Below are positions 27,253 to 34,296 of a DNA stretch of 36,163 bases, in pieces. The DNA comes from an uncultured Oscillospiraceae bacterium. Its GTDB lineage: Bacteria; Bacillota; Clostridia; Oscillospirales; Oscillospiraceae. The position numbers were made by a program, and so were the translations under genes. The stretch lies in the NCBI GenBank assembly GCA_934590355.1, contig CAKTOX010000019.1:1-36163 (forward strand). Direction: 5' to 3'. Position 1 is the first letter of the stretch. Every line of letters starts with the position of its first letter. Below the pieces are notes generated by a model, which made no database searches, had not been told where the DNA came from, and worked only from the letters and a program-made list of their open reading frames with translations.

Positions 27253-27795
27253 TCACTTTGTATATGTCATCTTCTGCAAGACGGGAAAATAATCATTGGG
27301 ATCAATATATCTTTCGGTAAGGCGAACGTACCAATTCTTCGTTGCCTGCCAGCTGTCGCGGTCTGCCTGGCCGAGCGGCCGCAGCGGCCTTGCCGGTATA
27401 CCTGCAACAAGTGTGTCCGGCGGCACCGTCTTTTTCTGCGGAACGAGGGCCGCTTCGGCAACAATGCTCCCCTCGCCTATCTCACAGCCGAGACTCAGTA
27501 TGGCACCCATTCCGATGCTCGACTCCGCTCCGAGTTTTTTTGCGTGCACGACCGCTCCGTGGCCAATAGTCGAGCGTCGGGCAATTACGCATTTTTCCGC
27601 AGCGTGTATCACGACATGATCCTCCACAGCGACCTCATCCTCGATGACGATCTCGGCTGCGTCTGCGCGAATAACGGTGTGCGGGCCGATATAGCAGCGC
27701 GCTCCTATCTTCACATCACCTATGATCTCGGCGCTTTCACTTACAAATGCGGTGGGATCTGCCTGCGGTATCTTTCCGCCAAATGCATAAAACAT
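27253..27795 (-). CDS. Gamma-carbonic-anhydrase-like left-handed beta-helix protein (CaiE/PaaY type)
   Basis: A 180-residue hexapeptide-repeat protein with turns such as IGDVKIGARCYIGPHTVI and IGMGAILSLGCEIGEGSIVA. The three histidines of the gamma-class metal site are present: His64, His79 and His84 (GHGAVVH). The family includes Cam/YrdA carbonic anhydrases, CaiE of the carnitine operon and PaaY, a thioesterase linked to phenylacetate breakdown. Because it is the first gene of an operon with an enoate-reductase-like enzyme, a CaiE/PaaY-like role (acyl-CoA thioester repair or cofactor handling) is an option, but this is inference. I chose ATG 27795, with GGAGA at 6-nt spacing; the ATG 6 bases upstream is too close to it. 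Confidence 0.85.
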   Translation of the reverse strand: MFYAFGGKIPQADPTAFVSESAEIIGDVKIGARCYIGPHTVIRADAAEIVIEDEVAVEDHVVIHAAEKCVIARRSTIGHGAVVHAKKLGAESSIGMGAILSLGCEIGEGSIVAEAALVPQKKTVPPDTLVAGIPARPLRPLGQADRDSWQATKNWYVRLTERYIDPNDYFPVLQKMTYTK

Positions 27796-27854
27796 AGTCA
27801 TTCTCCGTTTCGGAAGCTTGAGCAATATAAAGCGGCGCAGTGCTGGTGCCATTG

Positions 27855-27884
27855 CTCGTCTGCTATTTAACAATAGCAGACGAG
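27855..27884. repeat. 30-bp perfect palindrome, likely operator
   Basis: Perfect 13-bp arms CTCGTCTGCTATT (27855-27867) and AATAGCAGACGAG (27872-27884) around a 4-nt centre. It overlaps the -10 box of the minus-strand promoter for the carbonic-anhydrase-like/flavoenzyme 2 operon. No U-run follows on either strand, so it is not a terminator. Confidence 0.85.
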
Positions 27885-27898
27885 TTATCTCATCTCAA
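27870..27898 (-). promoter_or_regulatory. Promoter of the carbonic-anhydrase-like/flavoenzyme 2 operon
   Basis: On the minus strand TTGAGA (27893-27898), 17-bp spacer, TATTGT (27870-27875). The -10 box lies in the centre of the 30-bp palindrome, so a protein on the palindrome would directly block polymerase. Predicted leader is about 70 nt. Confidence 0.5.
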
Positions 27899-28003
27899 CG
27901 ATATATCATACAAAAAAGTGCCTTGTCTCCCACGTTCCGACTGGGCATTGCATACAACACAGTATACATATTCCGCATATTTTGCGGCATTCTTACTTGC
28001 GCA

Positions 28004-28032
28004 TTGAACGATTTGAGGTTATATTATATAGT
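28004..28032 (+). promoter_or_regulatory. Promoter of the first PucR-type regulator
   Basis: TTGAAC (28004-28009), 17-bp spacer, TATAGT (28027-28032). The spacer contains CGATTTGAG (28009-28017), a 9-mer also found upstream of the second PucR-type gene. A small inverted repeat CCGCA/TGCGG (27973-27987) lies just upstream. Confidence 0.55.
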
Positions 28033-28070
28033 AATAAAGAAATTTCGGCTCGAAAGTGTGGTGGAATCGC

Positions 28071-29672
28071 ATGACGCTGTCCTTGCAGCTTATCGCAGAA
28101 ACTCTTGCGCAATATGAAGCGCAGACCGTCGGCACGCTCGGCGGCGGATTTAACGGTGTTCAGATCTTGAGCTCACCATCGGACGATTTGCGTTCAGATA
28201 TTTTGTATATCTGCACCGCAAAGCTGCTTTCGAAGCTCAAAAAGACTGTTCTTGACCGCAACAGCTTCATCTTCAAGGCAACGCCCTCGCAGGCGGAATG
28301 TCCCGGCTCGGTACGCGGCATAATATTAGGCGAAAATGCGGATATAAACGAGGTCGTCAACCGGCTCATCACACTGTTTTCACAGTTTCACGCATTTGAA
28401 TTCTCCGTTAAGCAGGCGGCTCTCGAGCGTTGTGGGTATGAGCCGTTTTTCGAGGTAGCAAAAAAAGCCTTTCCTCACTGTCTTATCGTCATCACGGATT
28501 CTGCGTATAACATTGTCTGCTCAACACGCAGCACCGTCGAAAACAACGCATACTTTCGCGAGCTGCTAAGTCGCGGATACTACAACCGCGATGACATGGA
28601 TAAGATCGCCGGCTTCGGATACTACGAGGACGAGCGCAAGTGCTATGAGCCTATGCTGTATCCTGCCGAAAAGACTATATGCGGCTATCCCTTTCTCGTG
28701 CGCTCCTATAAAAACCACGGCTCGGCCTACTGTTTTATCGGGTGCTATTTTCTTGATGGGCAACCGACGCAGCTCGACATCGCACTGTTTACCTGCCTTA
28801 CGAATGAGCTTGAGGAATACTATAAGCTCAACGGCATATTGGACGACGGTATGATAGGCAAGCGGCAGCAGCTTCTGGACGATCTCATTCGCCCGAGGCA
28901 GGATTCGGAGGAATATTTCCGAGACCGCTGCGCCCAGCTTCGTATCCCGTATCAGGGCGCATTTCGCGTTGGACTCATTCTGTGTGAAAGCTCGACCATG
29001 TTTAAGGTATCGCACCTTGCAAATCAGCTTCGCGCCCACTGTCCGCTTGAAAATTACGGCGTTTTTCATTATGGTTCGTCCGTTATTATACTGCTGCGCG
29101 ACTGGAACGACTCAGACATATGCAGGCAGTCGGGCTTCGAGGAGGACTGGAACGCATTCATCACAACACTGAGGCAAAACAAGGCCTATGTCGGCATCAG
29201 TCTGCTTTTTAAAGATGTAAAGAAGCTGAGCGTCGGTTATCTTCAGGCTGAAGCCGCATCAAATATCGGCAAAAAGCGCAGCGGAGACGATATTGCTTAC
29301 TTTTACTCAAGGTTTTATCTTGATGATATGCTTGAGCATTATTCGGAGACCATGCCGCTTGAGGATACCTACACGCACTATCTTGACAGGCTCCTTGATG
29401 ACTGCGGCAGCGCATCAAGCAACGCGAAGCTGCTTTATTACTATCTGTGCCTTGAACGGAACATCTCGCTCGTTGCAAAACAGGTACATATGCACCGCAA
29501 CAGCGTCATCTACCGTGTGCAGAAAATACATGATATGCTTTCCCTCGACCTTGATGATCCGGAGGTGCGCCTGCGCCTGCTGATCTCTTTCAAGATACTT
29601 GAAATGACCGGACGCATACCGCATTGGGAGGTTTCCGGATATACAAGCAGTGCAAGACTATACATGGAATAG
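28071..29672 (+). CDS. PucR/CdaR-type transcriptional regulator 1
   Basis: A 533-residue regulator. The C-terminal helix-turn-helix of the PucR/CdaR class (HTH_30) is at about 451-512: LLYYYLCLERNISLVAKQ then MHRNSVIYRVQKI. Residues about 120-260 carry a sensor-like domain with 'CLIVITDSAYNIVCSTRS', and the middle (270-440) resembles the GGDEF-derived fold common in these proteins. Family members activate or repress genes for purine, sugar-acid or aromatic catabolism. I chose ATG 28071, with GGTGG at 6-nt spacing, because its N-terminus (MTLSLQLIAETLAQYE) lines up with that of the paralogue at 29722-31332. It is divergent from the flavoenzyme 2 operon and is a candidate regulator of it. Confidence 0.88.
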   Translation: MTLSLQLIAETLAQYEAQTVGTLGGGFNGVQILSSPSDDLRSDILYICTAKLLSKLKKTVLDRNSFIFKATPSQAECPGSVRGIILGENADINEVVNRLITLFSQFHAFEFSVKQAALERCGYEPFFEVAKKAFPHCLIVITDSAYNIVCSTRSTVENNAYFRELLSRGYYNRDDMDKIAGFGYYEDERKCYEPMLYPAEKTICGYPFLVRSYKNHGSAYCFIGCYFLDGQPTQLDIALFTCLTNELEEYYKLNGILDDGMIGKRQQLLDDLIRPRQDSEEYFRDRCAQLRIPYQGAFRVGLILCESSTMFKVSHLANQLRAHCPLENYGVFHYGSSVIILLRDWNDSDICRQSGFEEDWNAFITTLRQNKAYVGISLLFKDVKKLSVGYLQAEAASNIGKKRSGDDIAYFYSRFYLDDMLEHYSETMPLEDTYTHYLDRLLDDCGSASSNAKLLYYYLCLERNISLVAKQVHMHRNSVIYRVQKIHDMLSLDLDDPEVRLRLLISFKILEMTGRIPHWEVSGYTSSARLYME

Positions 29673-29683
29673 CGAATGACTTT

Positions 29684-29720
29684 GCCCTCGTTCTCTCACC
29701 GAGAACGAGGGCTATTTTTA
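29684..29720 (+). terminator. Terminator of the first PucR-type gene
   Basis: Perfect 12-bp arms GCCCTCGTTCTC (29684-29695) and GAGAACGAGGGC (29701-29712), 5-nt loop, followed by TATTTTTA. It lies between the two convergent regulator genes and is oriented for the plus-strand gene; the minus side has only AAAG. Confidence 0.85.
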
Positions 29721-29721
29721 T

Positions 29722-31332
29722 TTATTCCGGCATTATAAGCTTGTCTCCGCCGGAGGGCTCGTTAAGCTGACCCGACGGTATAGTGAGTTTTCCCTGCATC
29801 CTGAATATCTCAAATGAGATCATCAGACGCAATCTGACATTTGGGTCGTCAAGATCAAGATTGAGCGTATTTTGGATCCGCTGCAAGCGGTAGATGACGC
29901 TGTTGCGGTGCATATGTACCTGTTTTGCCGTAAGCGATATGTTCCGCTCCGTGCTCAAATAATAATACAGCAACATGAGGTCGCCGCTGCCGCTGCCGTT
30001 AGAAAGCCGGTCAAGATATCGAACGGCAACATCATCAAGGTGAAATTTGCCTCGGTAATATTCCAGCATATCGTTAAGATAATACTTAGAGTATTGATGA
30101 TCTACCTCGGTCGGATCGAGTCTTCGCCCCAAGTCAATGGCCGCTTTTGCCTGATCATAGCCGGTCCGCAGCTGCCAAAGCTCAGTGAAAAGCAAGCTCA
30201 CTCCAATGTGTGCCCGATTTTTTCTCAGCATGGCAAGCAGCTCTCCCCAACGTTCGCCAAAAGCAAGGCGATCCGCCACTGAGTAATCATGCCAGTCCTG
30301 AAAAAGGATCAGCACATCGTTTTTATATTGGAAAACGCCATAGGTTGAAATTCCGCTCCATGCGTGAAGCTGCTGAACCATATACCCTGCACGATATGCA
30401 GACGCCGCTTCGTCGAGCTCTATGCATCCAAGTCGGAAGCTGCCTTTTTCGGGCAGGCGCAGCCCTCGCGCCCGGTCGCGCACGAGCTCCGGATTTTCCG
30501 CTCCGTAGCTCAGCAGATCGTGTATCTTCTGCTGACGCCGCGGCATGCTTTGACTGTAAAAGCCGCTTTCCCGATAATAGCAGTCGAGCTGATCGGTAAA
30601 ACGCCGGAATATCCATTCCTCGGTCATTGTTGGTATTCTCCCCGGGAAGTAGCACCCGGCAAAGGAAAAGAACATTCCGTTTTCTGTATAGGCTCGCAGC
30701 AAAACGGGATCATTACAGACATTGGGCGGTAAAGACAGCAACGGGTGCGTGTATCGCTCGCTTATGTCAAAATATCCGGCAGATGACATCATTTGCAGTG
30801 AATTTTTGTCGTAATATCCCAGCTCAAGCACTTTGTCAACATAGTCATTCCCCGAGTTGCCGTCACGCGAGGCGGCAATAATATTGTATGCCGAGTCAAC
30901 TATAACAATAGTTGCATCCGGAAGCATATTTTTGCCCACCTCAAGCAGCCTACCAAGTCCCGCGTTGGCGCTCGCCGCAAGTCGCATTTGGTAGTCAAAC
31001 GTCTGCAATCTGTCAAAAAGAGAAAGGAGATGGTTCGTCACTGTACCGAGAGAATACTTCTCGTCGTAAAGCAGCGCATTTATGCCGGCGCGCAGCGGAG
31101 CATCATCCTTCGGATCCGTCCTGACAACGAAGAAGTGATCTTGAAGCTGCTTTTTCGGCAGCCTGCGGATCATCTTGGGTTCGCCGATATACAGCACTTC
31201 AGGCTCCAATTCGCTCCGCGGCTCCGGCGTGAGCAGCTGCACTTTTTTGAACCGAAAGTCTTTTTCCCTGTCCACCACCACTTTTATGCCAAAATGACAC
31301 ATATTCTCGGCTATCAATTCAACGGGGAGCAT
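29722..31332 (-). CDS. PucR/CdaR-type transcriptional regulator 2
   Basis: A 536-residue paralogue of the regulator at 28071-29672, arranged tail to tail with it. The C-terminal helix-turn-helix at about 451-512 is nearly the same ('ERNISLTAKQVHMHRNSVIY'), and the sensor-like domain repeats the pattern 'ATIVIVDSAYNIIAASRDGN'. Most change lies in the N-terminal 110 residues, where effector or partner specificity may differ. The ATG at 31332 has AAGGAGA at 8-nt spacing. A perfect TATAAT lies about 50 nt upstream (31380-31385) but no good -35 is seen. It probably controls the CoA-transferase and nitronate-monooxygenase-like genes next to it; this is inferred from position. Confidence 0.88.
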   Translation of the reverse strand: MLPVELIAENMCHFGIKVVVDREKDFRFKKVQLLTPEPRSELEPEVLYIGEPKMIRRLPKKQLQDHFFVVRTDPKDDAPLRAGINALLYDEKYSLGTVTNHLLSLFDRLQTFDYQMRLAASANAGLGRLLEVGKNMLPDATIVIVDSAYNIIAASRDGNSGNDYVDKVLELGYYDKNSLQMMSSAGYFDISERYTHPLLSLPPNVCNDPVLLRAYTENGMFFSFAGCYFPGRIPTMTEEWIFRRFTDQLDCYYRESGFYSQSMPRRQQKIHDLLSYGAENPELVRDRARGLRLPEKGSFRLGCIELDEAASAYRAGYMVQQLHAWSGISTYGVFQYKNDVLILFQDWHDYSVADRLAFGERWGELLAMLRKNRAHIGVSLLFTELWQLRTGYDQAKAAIDLGRRLDPTEVDHQYSKYYLNDMLEYYRGKFHLDDVAVRYLDRLSNGSGSGDLMLLYYYLSTERNISLTAKQVHMHRNSVIYRLQRIQNTLNLDLDDPNVRLRLMISFEIFRMQGKLTIPSGQLNEPSGGDKLIMPE

Positions 31333-31575
31333 AGTTTAATTCTCCTTTCTGCACAAAGACGCGGCACGGTTTTCGTCAAATTATACGCCGTAATTGGGAA
31401 ACTCAGGTGTATTTTTGCCGATTATTCCGCGATTTGAGTCATATTTTGCTTTTTTCCTATATATTATGCCATTATTGTATCAATAATCAATACTGCTGTT
31501 GAGGTTACATATTACGAAACCGCGCCGTTTTCAAACAGCAATTATTGTGCATTTCATACGAAGATAAGGAGCATG

Positions 31576-31602
31576 AAAAATCAGGGTCTTTCGACCCTGA
31601 TT
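31576..31602 (-). terminator. Terminator of the CoA-transferase gene
   Basis: On the minus strand arms AATCAGGGTC and GACCCTGATT enclose a GAAA tetraloop and are followed by a U-run (31576-31580). It lies 13 bases beyond the stop at 31616. The remaining bases 31333-31575 hold the second regulator's AT-rich promoter region and no gene. Confidence 0.85.
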
Positions 31603-31615
31603 CAGTCATTATAAT

Positions 31616-32800
31616 TCAGTTGCCGCCGAATTCACTCTTTACCGCTTCGTTATCCTCACCTAAGGCTCTGTGTCTGGCATAGAGATTTTGAACTCCGAGG
31701 CTGTCAAAATAAATCGGCATCTGCGCCAGATATACCTTGTTTCCCGACGGATAGGTGTGCTCGACAAGATAGCCGTTTGCCACGGACTGCTCAAGCCACT
31801 CGCCGGAAAAGCGATCCTTATACTGATTAAGTATGCAGCTCGGCACGTCATACTCAATAAGCTCGTCGAGAATATCCTGAGCGTCGCGCTTTAGAGCATA
31901 TTCGCGGATAATATCAACAAGCGCAGAGCGGTTGGCTATGATCGTCGTGGATTCCTTCGTGGCAAAACGAGGATCTGTGACCACCTCCTGCGGCAGACGC
32001 AGCGCCTTCGCGAATTTTGGCCACACATTCGTGTAGTCATTAACGAAAACGTAGACGTAACGGCCGTCCCTGCACTTATAGCCCTGCCCGAGAGGGCTCA
32101 TTGTGTGCGCTTCACGCGGCCACTCATATCCATAGTTACAGTTCGTCGCAAAGCCCGCTGTAACAAAGTTGCCTGTTCCGTAAAGCGATGTCATAACATA
32201 ATCGCCCACGCCGGTCTCCCTCGCCGCGATAACGGCGGCCAGAACTCCGCTGAGCAGAGTTATCCCGGTCGTCGTATCTCCCATTCCGGCAGGCGGATAT
32301 ATGGGAGGACTATCGGGATCGGTACGGGTGTCAAGAATGACGCCGTTTGCGCCGAAATATGCGATCGCGTCAATTCCCGGGCGGTTGACCATCGGGCCGT
32401 TGATACCGTAACCCGTCACTTGCCCCATGACCAGCTTGGGATATTTCCCGTGAAGTGTATCCCAGTCGAGACCGAGCTTTTTAAGTCCGGCGGTTCGAGT
32501 GCTGGTGATAAACACATCAGCCTTGGCAAGCATACTGTGCATCAGCTTAATGCTGGCGGGGTCCTTCAGATCTAAGGACACGCATTCCTTTCCGCCGTTA
32601 AATATATCATGGATAGGGTTTTCCTCGGCCGTGATTGGCATACCCATAGACCGACCGTAATAGCGGCAAAAATCACCTATGGGCGGAGTTTCGACTCTGA
32701 TCACACGGGCGCCCATATCTCGCAGAAAGCGCGCCGTTGTCGTTGCGGCCCAATAGCTTGTCATCTCGACCACAAATATTCCCTCAAGAGGTTTTCTCAT
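31616..32800 (-). CDS. Class III CoA-transferase (CaiB/BaiF family)
   Basis: A 394-residue family III CoA-transferase. The N-terminus KPLEGIFVVEMTSYWAA and 'FLRDMGARVIRVETPPIGD' are typical, as is 'VSLDLKDPASIKLMHSMLAK'. The likely catalytic Asp, which forms an acyl-anhydride with the acid, is Asp144 in NRPGIDAIAYFGANG. GMGDTTTG (172-179) and the small domain follow. The family moves CoA between carboxylic acids, e.g. formyl/oxalate, carnitine, bile acids (BaiF) and aromatic acids. I chose ATG 32800, with AAGGAG 9 nt upstream. A strong hairpin with U-run lies right before that ribosome binding site. The neighbourhood suggests activation of the pathway acid. Confidence 0.92.
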   Translation of the reverse strand: MRKPLEGIFVVEMTSYWAATTTARFLRDMGARVIRVETPPIGDFCRYYGRSMGMPITAEENPIHDIFNGGKECVSLDLKDPASIKLMHSMLAKADVFITSTRTAGLKKLGLDWDTLHGKYPKLVMGQVTGYGINGPMVNRPGIDAIAYFGANGVILDTRTDPDSPPIYPPAGMGDTTTGITLLSGVLAAVIAARETGVGDYVMTSLYGTGNFVTAGFATNCNYGYEWPREAHTMSPLGQGYKCRDGRYVYVFVNDYTNVWPKFAKALRLPQEVVTDPRFATKESTTIIANRSALVDIIREYALKRDAQDILDELIEYDVPSCILNQYKDRFSGEWLEQSVANGYLVEHTYPSGNKVYLAQMPIYFDSLGVQNLYARHRALGEDNEAVKSEFGGN

Positions 32801-32824
32801 TGGCAGCATCTCCTTATTTTTTAT

Positions 32825-32860
32825 TAAAAACGCCGTGTCCGGAGCAATTCGGACACGGCG
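32825..32860 (-). terminator. Terminator/attenuator ahead of the CoA-transferase gene
   Basis: Perfect 11-bp arms CGCCGTGTCCG (32831-32841) and CGGACACGGCG (32850-32860), 8-nt loop, followed on the minus strand by TTTTTAAT. It ends the nitronate-monooxygenase-like transcript, but it also lies only 24 bases before the CoA-transferase ATG, so any transcript of that gene must read through it. Confidence 0.82.
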
Positions 32861-32901
32861 CGCCGGAAGCATATCATGCCGCCGTTTTAAGCATTGTATA
32901 G

Positions 32902-32918
32902 ATTATATAAGCGCTTAT
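32902..32918 (-). promoter_or_regulatory. Perfect -10 box next to 12-bp palindrome
   Basis: A perfect TATAAT on the minus strand (32902-32907) directly abuts the perfect palindrome ATAAGCGCTTAT (32907-32918). No consensus -35 is seen 17 bases upstream, which would suit an activator-dependent promoter. It lies about 100 bases upstream of the CoA-transferase start, before the attenuator hairpin. Confidence 0.45.
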
Positions 32919-32948
32919 TGTACGGCAGCGGAATGTTTTTTCGTCTTA

Positions 32949-34064
32949 TCAGTCGACAAGGTATTTTGCGCCCATACCGCGGATGATCTCTTCCGTATCG
33001 CTCATGATCTTCTCGACCAGATCCTTGGTCTTGGGCAGATCGGTGATGCGCTGTGCACACTCGCCGGCACCTGCCATGGCGTGCTCGGCATCGCCCGTGT
33101 AAGCGGCCGCAATACCCTTGCGCTCAAAGTTGAGCAGTTCCATGGGAATGGTCGAAAAATCATCGGGGACACCGACATAGGAGCCGGGAGCTTCCTTTGC
33201 GGTGTTGTAAGCATGCTGGAGAGAAACATCGCTGCGCAGCCAACGTGCAGGGCCGACAAAGCCGCGGGCTATGATCGTACCGCCGTCGGCACAGTCAACG
33301 ACCATTTTCTTCCACAAGTCGCAGAAATCGCTTTCTTCGGTAGCAAGGAAGCGGGTACCCATCTGAACGCCGTCGGCGCCCATTGCGAATGCCGCCGCAA
33401 CACCCTTGCCGTCGCAGAAGCCGCCGGTACCGCACACGAGGGTGTTCTCGTCGGAAAACTTCTCGACGATGTCGGGAAGCAGCGTCATGCTGTGTACAGG
33501 TTGCCACGCGGTGTGCATGCCGCCCTCGTGACCGGAGGCAATGAGAACCTGAACGCCTGCCTTCTTGCAGCGAGCCGCGGTGCGCACACCGGGGAACACG
33601 TGCATCCACACCATTCCCTGTTCTTTGACGAAGTTTGCCCAAGGCATAGGATCGCCCGCGGTGGTGGCAAGGACGCGGAAGCGGCGCTTCATCTCGGGGT
33701 CGTTCTCGCGCAGCTCCTTAATAGCCTGCATCACCTTCATCGCATTTGCCTTGACCTCGGCAGACACCATGACGTTTGCTCCGAAAATGCCGTCGGATTC
33801 CTTAGTTTCTTCGAAAACGCGGGTGAACATCTTCTTGAAGATCGTAACATCGTCATCGGAAACGTCTGCATGTGCCTGCTTGCAGAAGTCCTCAAACACA
33901 ATGGGGTTTGTTTCGCGGGATGTAGTGCCGAAGGTGCTGCACAGGCCAAGGCAGCCTGCGTTTGCGGCGGCAATACACAGATTAGTTACAGGGTAAGGGC
34001 CCATGCCCGCCTGAATGATGGGATACTTAATGCCGACAAGCTCGGTAAGTCTTGTTTTTATCAT
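32949..34064 (-). CDS. Nitronate monooxygenase / FabK-like FMN enoyl reductase family protein
   Basis: A 371-residue FMN barrel protein of the 2-nitropropane dioxygenase family. The opening MIKTRLTELVGIKYPIIQAG and 'AAANAGCLGLCSTFG' are typical. IASGHEGGMHT carries His179, the general-base position of the family, and the phosphate-binding part 'AFAMGADGVQMGTRFLATEE' follows. Members oxidise nitronates, reduce enoyl-ACP (FabK) or act in less known catabolic reductions; in an anaerobe next to CoA-transferase and enoate-reductase-like genes, a reductase role is more plausible. I chose ATG 34064, with AAGGAG at 8-nt spacing; an upstream TTG has no support. The gene at the right edge of the window is a paralogue. 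Confidence 0.88.
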   Translation of the reverse strand: MIKTRLTELVGIKYPIIQAGMGPYPVTNLCIAAANAGCLGLCSTFGTTSRETNPIVFEDFCKQAHADVSDDDVTIFKKMFTRVFEETKESDGIFGANVMVSAEVKANAMKVMQAIKELRENDPEMKRRFRVLATTAGDPMPWANFVKEQGMVWMHVFPGVRTAARCKKAGVQVLIASGHEGGMHTAWQPVHSMTLLPDIVEKFSDENTLVCGTGGFCDGKGVAAAFAMGADGVQMGTRFLATEESDFCDLWKKMVVDCADGGTIIARGFVGPARWLRSDVSLQHAYNTAKEAPGSYVGVPDDFSTIPMELLNFERKGIAAAYTGDAEHAMAGAGECAQRITDLPKTKDLVEKIMSDTEEIIRGMGAKYLVD

Positions 34065-34241
34065 GGTTTTTGCTCCTTTCAATAATCACATTTAACCGTT
34101 ATAAGGCAATCTCGTTACCTTTCTGACTATAACTATATCAAGTCTGCATTTCTCGGTACAGAGCACAGTCTACAAAAGTCGGCTCCGTATCTTCACGACG
34201 TTTTAGTTATCGTGACCACGGCACGCTCTGCCGCGCTTACC

Positions 34242-34277
34242 GCTTTCCCGTGCAGGAAACTGCCTGCACAGGGAAGC
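34242..34277. repeat. Stem-loop after the DASS transporter gene
   Basis: Arms of 15 (34242-34256 and 34263-34277) pair with one G-U and one mismatch around a 6-nt loop. The plus strand continues into TTTTTATT, the minus strand into a GC-rich sequence, so it looks like a plus-oriented terminator although the adjacent gene is on the minus strand. The other bases of 34083-34241 show no gene. Confidence 0.55.
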
Positions 34278-34296
34278 TTTTTATTATGCGCTTCTG

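Noticed and set aside
8040..34082. Calling the cluster a bile-acid 7-dehydroxylation (bai) operon
   Set aside because: Only the BaiCD/BaiH and BaiF families are represented; baiA, baiB, baiE and baiG are not seen, and these families occur in many other pathways.
32835..34085. 416-codon plus-strand frame opposite the nitronate-monooxygenase-like gene
   Set aside because: Antisense shadow; the minus-strand frame has conserved family motifs and a good ribosome binding site.
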